Below, one piece after another: positions 7,967 through 17,214 of a stretch of 64,000 bases of DNA. Location of the stretch: contig NZ_KB907805.1 in assembly GCF_000382225.1 (NCBI RefSeq), positions 62,001 to 126,000 on the forward strand. Direction: 5' to 3'. Origin of the DNA: Hymenobacter aerophilus DSM 13606 (GTDB lineage Bacteria > Bacteroidota > Bacteroidia > Cytophagales > Hymenobacteraceae). Under the pieces are notes generated by a model that saw only the letters and a list, made by a program, of their open reading frames with translations, had not been told where the DNA came from and ran no database searches. Position 1 is the first letter of the stretch. Every line of letters starts with the position of its first letter. The position numbers and the translations under genes are program-made.

Positions 7967-8479
7967 CTATTTGCGCAGCCGGGCCCACTGCACGGCAATA
8001 AGGGTTTTGGCGTCTTCAAAATCGGCGGCAAATAATTCGTCGGCCGAAAATTTCACCGTCTCAATCCGCTCGTCTTCCGAAGCCAGCCCCCCACCGGGAC
8101 CCGATTGCCGGCTGACTTCGGCATAGAAGACGGTAATAATTTCGGCGCTGTTGCCGGGCGAGGGAAACACGCGCGCAATCTGCTCCAGGTGGTCGACCTC
8201 GTAGCCCAGCTCCTCCTGGATTTCGCGGCGCATGGCCGTAGCCGGCTCCTCGCCCTCGTCTACCATGCCGGCGGCCAGCTCCAGCAGTTCTTTTTCGGCG
8301 CCCACCCGGTACTGCCGGGCCAGCAGGTACTGCCCGCTGCCAGTATGGCGCACCAGCGCCGCTACGGCCGTGCCCGGCTCGAATCGTTCGCGCTTAAGCA
8401 CCTTCTCACCGTCCTGGACCTGTAATTGGCTGAGTTTGTAGTGGCCGTCGTAGGCAGTTTTGCGGTAGATAATGCGCAT
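7967..8479 (-). CDS. NUDIX hydrolase, ADP-ribose pyrophosphatase type
   Basis: 170 residues containing a complete Nudix box, G-x5-E-x7-REUxEExGU, in the stretch from GMVDEGEE to REIQEELGY (about residues 71-92). The preceding beta strands with LLARQYRVGAEKELLELAAG are typical of ADP-ribose/NDP-sugar pyrophosphatases, which cleave the diphosphate link and give AMP plus a sugar phosphate with Mg2+. The conserved Glu residues of the box are present. Substrate specificity cannot be told from the sequence. It is a single gene, convergent with the 7324 gene. Confidence 0.92.
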   Translation of the reverse strand: MRIIYRKTAYDGHYKLSQLQVQDGEKVLKRERFEPGTAVAALVRHTGSGQYLLARQYRVGAEKELLELAAGMVDEGEEPATAMRREIQEELGYEVDHLEQIARVFPSPGNSAEIITVFYAEVSRQSGPGGGLASEDERIETVKFSADELFAADFEDAKTLIAVQWARLRK

Positions 8480-8586
8480 GAGTTACGTTGAATCAAAGGG
8501 TTAAGAAAAGGTGGCCGGTTATTTGCGGCGAGCCGGCGCAGCGGCCGGACGCCCGATGCCGCGCCGGCTCGCCTGCTTATGGCCTA

Positions 8587-8622
8587 TTATACGCCTTTAT
8601 CGGCTTATACGCCTTTATCGGC
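8587..8622. repeat. Two tandem 18-bp repeats
   Basis: TTATACGCCTTTATCGGC occurs twice without a gap in the spacer between the NUDIX start and the RhlE-type helicase start. It may be a binding site pair or a slippage product. Confidence 0.85.
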
Positions 8623-8709
8623 GCTGTAAGTTAAAAAGCCCGACCTTTGCCGGCGGATATATTCCCGAGTCATTTTCGCCGCCGGCTGGCGGCTGCTTTT
8701 TTTTACTAG

Positions 8710-10125
8710 ATGTCGTTCGACGAACTCAACCTGATTGAGCCTATCCTCCGTGCCCTGCACGAGGAAGGTTACACTACCCCTACCCCGATTCAGGAGCAGG
8801 CCATTCCGCAGGTGCTGGAAGGCCACGACCTGCTGGGCATTGCCCAGACCGGCACCGGCAAAACGGCCGCCTTTACCGTTCCCATTCTTCAGATTCTGCA
8901 CCAGACGGCCCAGGTGGAGCGCCACGCGCCCGGCCGCATTCGTTGCCTGGTGCTCACGCCTACCCGCGAGCTGGCCATCCAGATCGGGGAAAGCTTTAAA
9001 TCGTACGGCCGGCATCTGCCCAAGCTGCGCTCCACCGTTATTTTCGGCGGCGTGGGCCAGCATCCGCAGGTGCAGGTGCTCAAGCGGGGCGTTGAGGTAC
9101 TGATTGCCACGCCCGGCCGCCTGCTCGACCTGATGAACCAGGGCTTTATTGACCTGCGCCAGATTGAGGTTTTCGTGCTTGATGAGGCCGACCGTATGCT
9201 CGACATGGGCTTCATCCACGACATCAAGCGCATTCTGCCCAAGCTGCCCGCCAGCCGCCAGACGCTGTTCTTCTCGGCTACCATGCCGGGCCAGATTCAG
9301 GAGCTGGCCGGCAGCATTCTGCGGCCCAACCCCGTGAAGGTGGCCGTAACGCCCGTTTCGAGCACCGCCGAAACCGTTACGCAGGCCGTGTACATGGTCG
9401 AGAAAAACGACAAGGCCGACCTGCTCGAACACGTGCTGCAGGACAAGAATATCCGGCGGGTGCTGGTGTTCACGCGCACCAAGCATGGCGCCGATAAGGT
9501 GGTGAAAACGCTGGCCAAGGCCAACATTCCGGCCGAAGCCATTCACGGCAACAAGAGCCAGAACCACCGCCAACGGGCCCTTTCCAACTTCAAGGCCGGC
9601 TCGACCCGCGTGCTGGTGGCCACCGATATTGCCGCCCGCGGCATCGACGTGGACGAGCTGACGCACGTCATCAACTACGAAATTCCGAACGAGCCCGAAA
9701 CCTACGTGCACCGCATCGGCCGCACCGGCCGCGCCGGCGCCGACGGCACGGCTTTGTCCTTCTGCGAGGATGAGGAGCGCGCTTATTTGCAGGATATTCA
9801 GAAGCTCATCCGCCGGCAGGTGCCGGTGGTGCAGAGCCACCCCTACGCCACGGCCGCCGTGCAGCCGGTTCCGCTGACCGGCGGGCCGCCCATCAAGCGC
9901 CCCAAGGGTCCGGCCGGGCGGCCGGCCCGGCCGGGTCGGGAAGGCGGTCAGGCAGGTGGCGGCCGGGGCCGCGAGGGCCAGCGCTCGGGCGGTGGCCGCA
10001 CCGAGAGCAGCCCGCGCAGCCAGACCAGCAGCCAGGCCGGCCGCGGCGAAAGCCAGCGTAACCCCGCCAGCGGCGGCGGTTCGTCGCGCGGTGGTGGCGG
10101 TCGGGGCCGGGGTGGCAGCCGGTAG
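8710..10125 (+). CDS. DEAD-box RNA helicase, RhlE type
   Basis: 471 residues with all helicase motifs: Q motif ([11 protein letters not shown]), Walker A AQTGTGKT at 45-52, [12 protein letters not shown] at 158-161, SAT, ARGID, and [10 protein letters not shown] near residue 334. The core matches RhlE-like ATP-dependent RNA helicases that act in ribosome assembly and RNA turnover. The last ~75 residues form a disordered Gly/Arg/Ser/Gln-rich tail ending in repeated GGGGR-type patches, likely to bind RNA non-specifically. It stands alone; a 237-nt spacer with some palindromes follows. A second DEAD helicase with a different tail is at 37648-39564. Confidence 0.95.
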   Translation: MSFDELNLIEPILRALHEEGYTTPTPIQEQAIPQVLEGHDLLGIAQTGTGKTAAFTVPILQILHQTAQVERHAPGRIRCLVLTPTRELAIQIGESFKSYGRHLPKLRSTVIFGGVGQHPQVQVLKRGVEVLIATPGRLLDLMNQGFIDLRQIEVFVLDEADRMLDMGFIHDIKRILPKLPASRQTLFFSATMPGQIQELAGSILRPNPVKVAVTPVSSTAETVTQAVYMVEKNDKADLLEHVLQDKNIRRVLVFTRTKHGADKVVKTLAKANIPAEAIHGNKSQNHRQRALSNFKAGSTRVLVATDIAARGIDVDELTHVINYEIPNEPETYVHRIGRTGRAGADGTALSFCEDEERAYLQDIQKLIRRQVPVVQSHPYATAAVQPVPLTGGPPIKRPKGPAGRPARPGREGGQAGGGRGREGQRSGGGRTESSPRSQTSSQAGRGESQRNPASGGGSSRGGGGRGRGGSR

Positions 10126-10362
10126 GCTCGGCACCGCTGCAGCTGTTACGGCTTCGGCCCGGCAGCTGCCCAGCTTTTAATATCGAATCCCCATCGTTTC
10201 CCGCCTGGCGGGTGGCGGTGGGGTTTTGTGCGTAGTAGCGGTTCGCGGCCGGTTGGCGCGGCCAGGCATTTTATGCGAAGGGTTGGCAAACAAAACGGCT
10301 GGCTGGCAGCTTACTAATGCGTCTATCACCCGCCTTCGGGCCCTTTTACTCTGGTTTCGATT

Positions 10363-10842
10363 ATGGCTCAACGCACTCTTCCCGTCATTCAGGCCCTGCG
10401 CGACACGGCCCAGCGCCTCGCCACCCAGGCCCCCTACCAGTGGGGCCACATGGGCAGCTGCAACTGCGGCCACCTGGCCCAGACCGTTACCCGGCTCACG
10501 AAAGCCGAAATCCATACCCGGGCCATGCAGCGCTACGGCGACTGGGAGCGGCAGCTGATTGACTACTGCCCCACCAGCGGCCTGCCCATCGACGCGACCA
10601 TCGACGAGATGCTGGCTCTGGGCTTCAGCCGCGCCGACCTCACGCATCTGGAGCGCCTCTCCGACCCGGTTATCCGGGGGGCCATTCCGTTTGAGCGTCG
10701 CAATGCCCTGCGCCATAATCAGCGCGACGATGTGGTACTTTACCTGCGTACCTGGGCCGGACTGCTGGAGGCCGAACTGCTGGCCACTATTGAGCTGCCC
10801 AGCCTGGTACCGAGTGCGGCGCTGGTAACGGCCGAAGCTTAG
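10363..10842 (+). CDS. Conserved hypothetical protein with CNCGH motif
   Basis: 159 residues, no signal peptide, no membrane segments. A CNCGH motif lies near residue 34, followed by LAQTVTRLTKAEIH; two Cys and a His could bind metal. The rest is alpha-helical with acidic patches (IDATIDEMLALGFSRADLTH). I do not recognise a named family, though proteins of this look occur in Hymenobacter. The gene stands alone and ends at a strong hairpin. Confidence 0.7.
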   Translation: MAQRTLPVIQALRDTAQRLATQAPYQWGHMGSCNCGHLAQTVTRLTKAEIHTRAMQRYGDWERQLIDYCPTSGLPIDATIDEMLALGFSRADLTHLERLSDPVIRGAIPFERRNALRHNQRDDVVLYLRTWAGLLEAELLATIELPSLVPSAALVTAEA

Positions 10843-10867
10843 CGGCGGCTGGCACCAGCAGAAGCAC

Positions 10868-10900
10868 AAAAGCCCCGCCGGCAACTGCCGGCGGGGCTTT
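10868..10900. terminator. Bidirectional terminator
   Basis: AAAGCCCCGCCGGC pairs perfectly with GCCGGCGGGGCTTT around AACT. It separates the convergent genes ending at 10842 and 10937. Confidence 0.9.
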
Positions 10901-10936
10901 CATTTTAACCTGATTTCCGCCGCAACGGAAGGTGTA

Positions 10937-11107
10937 TTAGTAGTTGACGTTGCTACGCTGCGCCTCGCGATACTCCTGCGGCCGGTGGCTGCGCTTGTAG
11001 GCGGCATCAGCATTAGGGTCTTCTTTGGCATCGGGTGCCTGGGTGCAAGATGACAGGATCAGGGAAGCGCCAGCGGCGAGGAGAACGAGCAGACGTAGGT
11101 TTTTCAT
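10937..11107 (-). CDS. Small lipoprotein (56 residues)
   Basis: From the ATG at 11107 the protein has a lipoprotein signal (MKNLRLLVLLAAGASLILSSC) with the lipobox Cys at residue 21, followed by a short hydrophilic mature part rich in Asp, Arg and Asn. A longer reading from 11182 lacks sense because it would bury the signal. The size and lack of a domain suggest a small surface or periplasmic lipoprotein of unknown role. A TACCTTTG box lies exactly 4 nt before the ATG. Confidence 0.75.
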   Translation of the reverse strand: MKNLRLLVLLAAGASLILSSCTQAPDAKEDPNADAAYKRSHRPQEYREAQRSNVNY

Positions 11108-11111
11108 AGCC

Positions 11112-11119
11112 CAAAGGTA
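11112..11119 (-). promoter_or_regulatory. -7 box (TACCTTTG) 4 nt upstream of the small lipoprotein gene
   Basis: On the minus strand TACCTTTG is followed by GGCT and then ATG, the same spacing as at 7122-7129. It suggests a leaderless transcript. Confidence 0.5.
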
Positions 11120-11209
11120 CGCACCAGCGCCAAACCGGGCAAGTCCATCCATACGTCTGCTTTCCGCAACATACTTCAGCAACCCACTGCACCTTTCGGA
11201 AGCCCGCCG

Positions 11210-12020
11210 ACCCTTTTAACGGATGTAAACCGAGCCGTTGTCATACCCGGGCGTTGGAGGAAGACACGGATCAATTTACAATTAGCAACAGCTTCTGAGC
11301 CCAGCGTGGACGCTCAGCCAGTACTTATTTACTCTGTAACCGGTCATCAGGTGGCAGTAGCGCGGCCAATATTGGCGGCGCGTGTGGCGGAGCCGGATAA
11401 GTACTGCTTCGCTAAGTTCATTAGCGCCGGCCGATGGGACGGCAGTGGTACTTTGCACCCGTCAGCATCCGACAACTCTATTAGCAACTTGGGGCTAAAA
11501 CGTACAATAGCTAAGAAGCAGTCTGGCCGGTTGTCGAGATGTAGCAATAAGCATACAGAGAAGCCAGCCTGCCAATGCCACAAACCTCTATTAGCAATTT
11601 ATACATCATGCCATAAAATACTGAATAACAAACCGTATTGCAGCTCATCAAGCACGTCCTAGTAATTATGTTAGCAGCCCTCATGATAAAACTTTTCTAA
11701 TATTCCAGAGCATTTACCCGCACTGCTATAAGCAATCAATCAGCGGCCGCTTATAATAGGGTACGCAGGCAAGATATGCTTACTGACAAATTGCATTAGC
11801 GCCAGAAGTATGGGTTGGCGAACCTGTTAGCAGGACCACTTAGTGAGGTGCCTCTCTGGAAGAGTACTTACTAGCTCCAGGCCCCTAAGGGTTGTGTTGC
11901 GCGCATATTCACCCATCAGTAACCTGCTGTAGAGTAGCCGGTTCCATAGCCTGCTCTTGAGGCTAATTGGGGCTCAACAAAGGCGTTGGGCTACTGTTGC
12001 CAAAGAAGCCGTGCCGGCCG
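11210..12020. other. AT-richer geneless stretch
   Basis: By eye the GC content is well below the flanks. No ORF looks like protein: the longest (11306-11662) has a random composition. ATTAGC or GTTAGC hexamers recur about seven times (for example near 11282, 11420, 11480, 11589, 11671, 11796). I find no RNase P, SRP, tmRNA or 6S signature. It could be a decayed gene, an unrecognised ncRNA or an old insertion. Confidence 0.5.
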
Positions 12021-12599
12021 CTACAAACCGGACTCGGGCTGGAAATCGGAGAAGGTCCCGTCCTGATAAAAGAGCACGATGCGGCGGATGCGCTTGCCGG
12101 GTTCCGCCAGCGCATAGGCCATCTCGGCCCCCGCGGGCGCCGGAGCAGGCGAAGTTGCCGGGGTAGACGACTCTGGGCGGGGCTGGCTGGCCGGTTTAGG
12201 TGCCTCTACGGGCAGATCAGCCGGCGCCGTAGGCTGTGGAGTGGCCACGGGGGCAACGGGAGCTACAACGGGCGCCGGCGTGGCTACCGGGGCTACTGAG
12301 GCTGGCTGGCTAACCGATTGCACAGGCTGTATGGGCAGAGCCGCTGGCTTGGGAGCAGCAGGCGCATTTTCAGCGGCTGGCGCTGCCGGACGATCCAGCA
12401 TTGGGCCGGTTCCATTCAGCAGCCAGTTTAGCGAGAGGTCGGGAAAGGCGGCAATAATCTTCTGCACCACTTCCAGGCTGGGCTTGTTGCGGCCACTCAG
12501 GATATGGCTCACTACGGGCCGGGACACGCCAATAGCATCGGCAAACTGCGAGGCGCTGATTTCCCGTACGCGTAACAACTCCTGAATTCGGTCGAGCAT
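12021..12599 (-). CDS. XRE-family HTH regulator with long Pro/Ala linker
   Basis: 192 residues. Residues 1-62 are a Cro/C1-type helix-turn-helix (RIQELLRVREISASQFADAI, then SRPVVSHILSGRNKPSLEVV). Residues about 70-160 are a disordered Pro/Ala/Val-rich linker. The last 30 residues form a small conserved-looking end with KRIRRIVLFYQDGTFSDFQP. The layout suggests a DNA-binding repressor with a tethered C-terminal module. Upstream it has a -7 box and several GTTTACAAA / TGTTAAC motifs that could be operators for autoregulation. Confidence 0.88.
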   Translation of the reverse strand: MLDRIQELLRVREISASQFADAIGVSRPVVSHILSGRNKPSLEVVQKIIAAFPDLSLNWLLNGTGPMLDRPAAPAAENAPAAPKPAALPIQPVQSVSQPASVAPVATPAPVVAPVAPVATPQPTAPADLPVEAPKPASQPRPESSTPATSPAPAPAGAEMAYALAEPGKRIRRIVLFYQDGTFSDFQPESGL

Positions 12600-12603
12600 A
12601 GAT

Positions 12604-12760
12604 CATTTAGCTGGTTTACAAATGTAGGGAAACAATACAACCTATCGGGGGCACACTACCCACAGTAAGACCCCTCGACACTTGTTAACAGAATGCATAG
12701 CTGATTGTCTTTTGTAAACATCGTGAATTACTTTACTGTAAATGTTAACATGTGTTACCA
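12604..12760. promoter_or_regulatory. Promoter and putative operator cluster of the XRE regulator
   Basis: On the minus strand TACATTTG (12619-12626) is a -7 box about 20 nt before the ATG. Around it and upstream lie related palindromic motifs: GGTTTACAAATG near 12611, TTGTTAACAG near 12682, TTTGTAAACAT near 12711 and TGTAAATGTTAACATG near 12738. The spacing suggests two or three operator sites. That the neighbouring regulator binds them is inference. Confidence 0.45.
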
Positions 12761-12935
12761 ATCCACATCCGACCCTTTATCGCCCCGCGGAAGTAATCAG
12801 TGAGGGCAACGCACAGTTGTGCTGATAGCTGAATGGAGCAGAGACTGGCTTGATCAAGACGCCGACCTCTGCTCTCTGATTGATTCCACCCTTCTAACCA
12901 GTAGTCAGCACACGCATACTCACTATCCTGGCAAC

Positions 12936-12982
12936 GCAAAAGCCCCCACCCTACGCATAACGCGTGAGGCGGGGGCCTTTGC
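12936..12982. terminator. Intrinsic terminator
   Basis: GCAAAAGCCCCCACC pairs with GGCGGGGGCCTTTGC. It lies 39 nt past the stop of the L,D-transpeptidase gene on the minus strand. The remainder of 12761-13020 shows no gene. Confidence 0.7.
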
Positions 12983-13020
12983 TTTATCAGCCTATTGGAA
13001 ATGGCTGGGTTATCGGATGG

Positions 13021-14796
13021 CTAGTTGAAGTACTCTTTGGCCAGCGCTTTGTCGTGGCCGTAGATATCGTCGCGGAAATGCAACTTGCCGGCGTCATCAA
13101 CCCAGGTGGTGAAGTAAACCAAGTACACGGGTAGCTTCTCGGGCAGCGTCACGTACTTCTCCTGGCGGGTAGCAATGGCGTCGTTGATAGCTTGTGCATC
13201 CCAGCCCGCCTTGTCGCGCAGCAGGTATTCGGCCAAGCGCAGCGGCTCGGCCACGCGCACGCAACCGTGGCTGAAGCCCCGCTTGGTCTGGCTGAAGAGC
13301 TGGTCGTTGGGCGTATCGTGGAGGTAGATATCGTTGGAGTTGGGGAAGATGAACTTCACGTTGCCCAGGTCATTTTTGGGGCCGGGGCGGCGGCGCAGCG
13401 TGTACTTCCAGTCCTTCTGCTGCAGGTTGGCCCAGTCGATGCTGCTGGCATTAACGGGCGTGGCCTTGGCGCCCCAGCCCTTCACCACTTCCATATCGAG
13501 GCGGTCGAGGGTGGCCTGGGGGTTGGCGGCCAGCTTCGGGCGTAGCTCCTTATCGATGATACTCCAGGGCACGTTCCAGTAAGGGGCCAGCACCACAAAC
13601 TCCACTTTGTCGGAGAAGATGGGCGTTGCGTTCAGTTTCTTGCCCACAATAACCGGCATCTTGAAGGCTTCCTTGCCGTCCTCCACAATGTGCAGGGTGT
13701 ACTCCGGAATGTTTACCAGCAGATAGTCGGGTTCGAATTTCTTCGGAATCCAGCGCCAGCGCTCCATGTTCATCATGATTTGCTGGATGCGCTGCCCCAG
13801 CGGCACGTTGAGCTCGCGCAGGGTTTCGCCGCCCACTACCCCATCGGGCTTCAGGCCATTAAGCTGCTGAAATTCCTTCACGGCGGCCACCAGCTGCGGG
13901 TCGTAGACCTGGGCAGCAGGGGCCGGGCTGGCGGGTTGGCCGGGCTTGTTGCTCACGGCAACGGCCGGCGTTTCGGCGGGGGCCGGAGCGGCAGCGTCGG
14001 GGCCCAGCAGGCGGCCGCGCAACGCGGCGACGGCCGGCGAGCTGGCGCCGGGCCTGAGGCTGGTGCCGGCTGGAATAGTGGGCCAGCCGCCCTTGCGCTC
14101 CAGCTCCCGGTAATCGGCCAGGGCCTTTTTCAGCCGGTCGTACTCGGGGTGCAGGGGCTCGAAATCGTAGTAGCCGTAGGTGCTTTCGCGCTCCTTCAGG
14201 ATGGTCATCAGGGCCTTGTGCAGCTTCACCTTGTTGCGCTTCACGTCCCAGTCGATGGACTTAATGGCCCGCGGGTCGACGGTGCCCCGGTAGAAATCGG
14301 AGGCGTAGTTGAAGTACGTGGCCGACAGGGCGACGTCAATCTTCTTTTCCAGCGCGTTGCGGCGGGTGGTGTCGTTTTTGGCGGCCTCCAGCTCCTTCAA
14401 CAAGGGAGCGAAGTCAACTACCTGATAATCTTTGGGATTGAGGCCTTCGTCGGCGGCTTTGCCGATGACGCCGAGCATGGTTTCGGCCTGCGGCACCAAC
14501 TCGTGGTTGCGGAACCAGCCCAGCCGGAAGTCGCGGGCCTTATAGAACTTCTTGGCCCAGTCGATCTGGGTTTTGAAGCGGGGCTCGGTGCTCATGTAGC
14601 GCACCACGTACACGCTGTCGAGCGTGGGCTGGGGGCCGCCGGCCTTGGTCAGCGCATCGGGCAGGGCCGCCTGCACGCCGTCCTTCACCCGGGCCTGCTG
14701 GTCCTGGCTGCACGACACGGTGGCCGTGAGCACGAAAAAGCTCAGCAGCCAGAAGCCGAAAGAGGTTCGAAAGAAAGTATGGGAGAATGGAATCAT
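13021..14796 (-). CDS. Murein L,D-transpeptidase (YcbB/LdtD type), lipoprotein
   Basis: 591 residues with a lipoprotein signal (lipobox TVSC, Cys29). The N-terminal half is a scaffold domain of YcbB-like enzymes. A peptidoglycan-binding domain (YDPQLVAAVKEFQQLNGL through GGETLRELNVPLGQR) follows an inserted Pro/Ala-rich linker (about 260-290). The YkuD catalytic domain has the HDTPNDQLF and SHGCVR motifs with nucleophile Cys512. Such enzymes make 3-3 cross-links or attach proteins to peptidoglycan, in the periplasm. The full set of catalytic residues appears present. The gene is divergent from the M1 aminopeptidase. Confidence 0.93.
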   Translation of the reverse strand: MIPFSHTFFRTSFGFWLLSFFVLTATVSCSQDQQARVKDGVQAALPDALTKAGGPQPTLDSVYVVRYMSTEPRFKTQIDWAKKFYKARDFRLGWFRNHELVPQAETMLGVIGKAADEGLNPKDYQVVDFAPLLKELEAAKNDTTRRNALEKKIDVALSATYFNYASDFYRGTVDPRAIKSIDWDVKRNKVKLHKALMTILKERESTYGYYDFEPLHPEYDRLKKALADYRELERKGGWPTIPAGTSLRPGASSPAVAALRGRLLGPDAAAPAPAETPAVAVSNKPGQPASPAPAAQVYDPQLVAAVKEFQQLNGLKPDGVVGGETLRELNVPLGQRIQQIMMNMERWRWIPKKFEPDYLLVNIPEYTLHIVEDGKEAFKMPVIVGKKLNATPIFSDKVEFVVLAPYWNVPWSIIDKELRPKLAANPQATLDRLDMEVVKGWGAKATPVNASSIDWANLQQKDWKYTLRRRPGPKNDLGNVKFIFPNSNDIYLHDTPNDQLFSQTKRGFSHGCVRVAEPLRLAEYLLRDKAGWDAQAINDAIATRQEKYVTLPEKLPVYLVYFTTWVDDAGKLHFRDDIYGHDKALAKEYFN

Positions 14797-15208
14797 GAGA
14801 GGAAATAATCGGGAAAGAAACAGAAGTCAGCCTACTGCTACCTGCCCAACGCAGGGACGGCGGCAGCGGTTCGGGCTTTCTACTGCGTTCGGCACGGAGG
14901 AGTTGCCGCACGTTTCTTTCCGCAGGCAGCAAGTTAGCAGATTTCGCCTGACTGCGCCCCCGGCTAAAGGCGTGGTTCGGCCCGGCCGCGGCATCAATTC
15001 GGGCGCGACGGGCGTAGTAGCTAGCAGCGGGGCCGGCGCCCGGCTCCGACCGGTTGCCGAATGTTTGCCGAACAGCGGCTCTGAACAGGATGGCGTTCGG
15101 TGCGGCTCCCTGCTTCGGCTTCGGGCTGGCTTTGAGTACGCCCCCGGCCGCGCTTCATCTACTTGACTTTCCGTTTTACTTCCCCGCTCAATTTCATCTT
15201 CCCGCTCT
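14797..15208. other. Divergent spacer without gene
   Basis: GC-rich spacer between divergent genes. ORFs here are shadows without protein-like composition. Two short inverted motifs (GTTGCCGAATGTTTGCCGAAC region near 15051) are present; I see no clear -7 box. Confidence 0.4.
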
Positions 15209-17020
15209 ATGAATCCATCTTCCGGCCCAACCGACCCGCACAGCCACGCCCGCCCCGCCGAGGTCAGCGTCCGGCACCTGCAGCTGCAGCTCACCGTCGA
15301 CTTCGCCACCCAAACGCTGGCCGGCCACGCCACCTGGCAGCTGCACCGGTCGGCCACCACGGCTTCCGAGTTGCTGCTCGACGCGCGCGACCTGCTCATT
15401 GAAGAGGTGCTGCTTGGCGAGGCCGACGCCGGAACGCCCGCCGAGTTCGAGCTGGGCCCCGCCGACCTGGTGCTGGGCCAGGCCCTGCGCATACCGCTCG
15501 AAGCCGACACCACGACCGTTACGGTGCGCTACCGCACCGGGCCCGGCGCGGCGGCGCTGCAGTGGCTGCAGCCCGCGCAGACGGCCGGCACCAGCCCGTT
15601 TTTGTTCACGCAGTCGCAGGCTATTCTGGCCCGCACCTGGCTGCCCTGCCAGGATTCGCCGGGCGTGCGCTTCACCTACGAAGCCCGGATTACGGTGCCC
15701 GCCGAGCTGCTGGCGCTGATGAGCGCCAGCAATCCGCAGCAGCTCAGCGCCAGCGGCCAGTACGAGTTTCGGATGGAGCAGCCCATTCCGGCCTACCTGA
15801 TGGCGCTGGCCGTGGGCGATTTGCAGTTTGCGCCGCTGAGTGCGCGCACCGGTGTGTACGCCGAGCCGGCCACGCTGCCCGGCGCCGTCGACGAGTTTGC
15901 CGACCTGGAGCAGATGGTGGCCGCCGCCGAGCAGCTGTACGGCCCCTACCGCTGGGAACGGTACGATTTGCTGGTACTGCCGCCCTCCTTCCCGTTTGGA
16001 GGCATGGAAAACCCGCGCCTCACGTTTGTCACGCCCACCATCCTGGCCGGCGACCGAAGCCTGACCAGCCTCGTGGCGCACGAGCTGGCGCACTCCTGGA
16101 GCGGCAACCTCGTGACGAATGCCACCTGGAACGACTTCTGGCTGAATGAGGGCTTCACCGTGTATTTTGAGCGCCGCATTATGGAGCGCCTCTACGGCCG
16201 GCCCTACGCCGAGATGCTCCAGGCCCTGGGCCACGCCGAGCTGCTGCACACGCTGGCCGACCTCGGCCCCGAAAGCCCCGACACCCACCTGCACCTGAAC
16301 CTGGCCGGCCGCGACCCCGACGAGGGCCTCACCGACATTGCCTACGAGAAAGGCGATTATTTCCTGCTGACGCTGGAGCAGCTGGTGGGCCGCGCCGCCC
16401 TCGACTCCTTTATAAAGGAGTACTTCGCCCGCCACGCCTTCCAGAGCATGGACACGGCCTCATTCCTGCGCTACCTGCGCCGCGAGTTGCTCGACCAGCA
16501 CCCCGGCCTCGAAGCCCGGCTCCGGCCCGAGCAGTGGATTTACGGTCCCGGCATTCCCGACAACGCCCCGCCGGTGGCCTCCGCGCGGTTTGCGGCCGTC
16601 GATGCGGCCAGCCAGAACTGGCAGAACGGCACGCCCGCCAGCCGCCTGCCCACCGCCGACTGGAGCAGCCACGAGTGGGTGCGCTTCCTGCACAACCTGC
16701 CCGCCGGCGCGACGACGGCGCAGCTGGGCGAGCTGGACGCGGCTTTCGGCTTCACCAATTCGGGCAACTCCGAGATACTGGCCGCCTGGCTGCCGCGCAC
16801 CATTGCCACCGGCTACGCCCCGGCCGAGGCGGCGTTGCACCGCTTCCTTACGCGGGTGGGCCGCCGCAAATTCCTCACCCCGCTCTATAAAGCCCTGCTG
16901 GCTTCCCCCAACAATGGCCCCGCCCGGGCCCGCCAGCTGTACGCCGAGGCCCGGCCCAACTACCACGCCGTGGCCACCAGCACGCTCGATGCCCTGCTGG
17001 GCCGCCCGGCCGTGGGCTAG
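15209..17020 (+). CDS. M1-family aminopeptidase, leukotriene A4 hydrolase-like
   Basis: 603 residues. The substrate-binding GGMEN motif is at 264-268, the zinc motif HELAH at 291-295 and the third ligand Glu314 in NEGF. After the catalytic domain comes a helical C-terminal domain with YEKGDYFL and an armadillo-like end (GRRKFLTPLYKALL), the layout of LTA4 hydrolase-like aminopeptidases. No signal peptide is visible, so it is likely cytosolic and trims N-terminal residues from peptides. It precedes the cyanophycinase gene by a spacer of about 195 nt if that gene starts at 17215. Confidence 0.93.
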   Translation: MNPSSGPTDPHSHARPAEVSVRHLQLQLTVDFATQTLAGHATWQLHRSATTASELLLDARDLLIEEVLLGEADAGTPAEFELGPADLVLGQALRIPLEADTTTVTVRYRTGPGAAALQWLQPAQTAGTSPFLFTQSQAILARTWLPCQDSPGVRFTYEARITVPAELLALMSASNPQQLSASGQYEFRMEQPIPAYLMALAVGDLQFAPLSARTGVYAEPATLPGAVDEFADLEQMVAAAEQLYGPYRWERYDLLVLPPSFPFGGMENPRLTFVTPTILAGDRSLTSLVAHELAHSWSGNLVTNATWNDFWLNEGFTVYFERRIMERLYGRPYAEMLQALGHAELLHTLADLGPESPDTHLHLNLAGRDPDEGLTDIAYEKGDYFLLTLEQLVGRAALDSFIKEYFARHAFQSMDTASFLRYLRRELLDQHPGLEARLRPEQWIYGPGIPDNAPPVASARFAAVDAASQNWQNGTPASRLPTADWSSHEWVRFLHNLPAGATTAQLGELDAAFGFTNSGNSEILAAWLPRTIATGYAPAEAALHRFLTRVGRRKFLTPLYKALLASPNNGPARARQLYAEARPNYHAVATSTLDALLGRPAVG

Positions 17021-17214
17021 TAGTTTTTTTGGTTGGAAGCGGACCCTTTTCGGCGCTTTTTTGTTTATTACCCCTTTGCCGCGCCCCGGCCGGCTGCCTT
17101 CGGGCGCTGCCAGACGGGGCGCGGGCTTGTTCTTTTGTTTTCGCGGAAGTGGCCCGAGTGGCCCGAACCTTGCACGGTTTGGGCCGCGGGTACCGTTTTG
17201 TTCCGCCGTTTAAA

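Noticed and set aside
8511-8738. 75-residue ORF across the tandem repeat and into the helicase start
   Set aside because: Overlaps the helicase start in another frame and has no coherent composition.
11306-11662. 118-residue ORF in the AT-richer stretch
   Set aside because: Composition looks random with many Cys and Ser, no start signal and no similarity that I can recognise.
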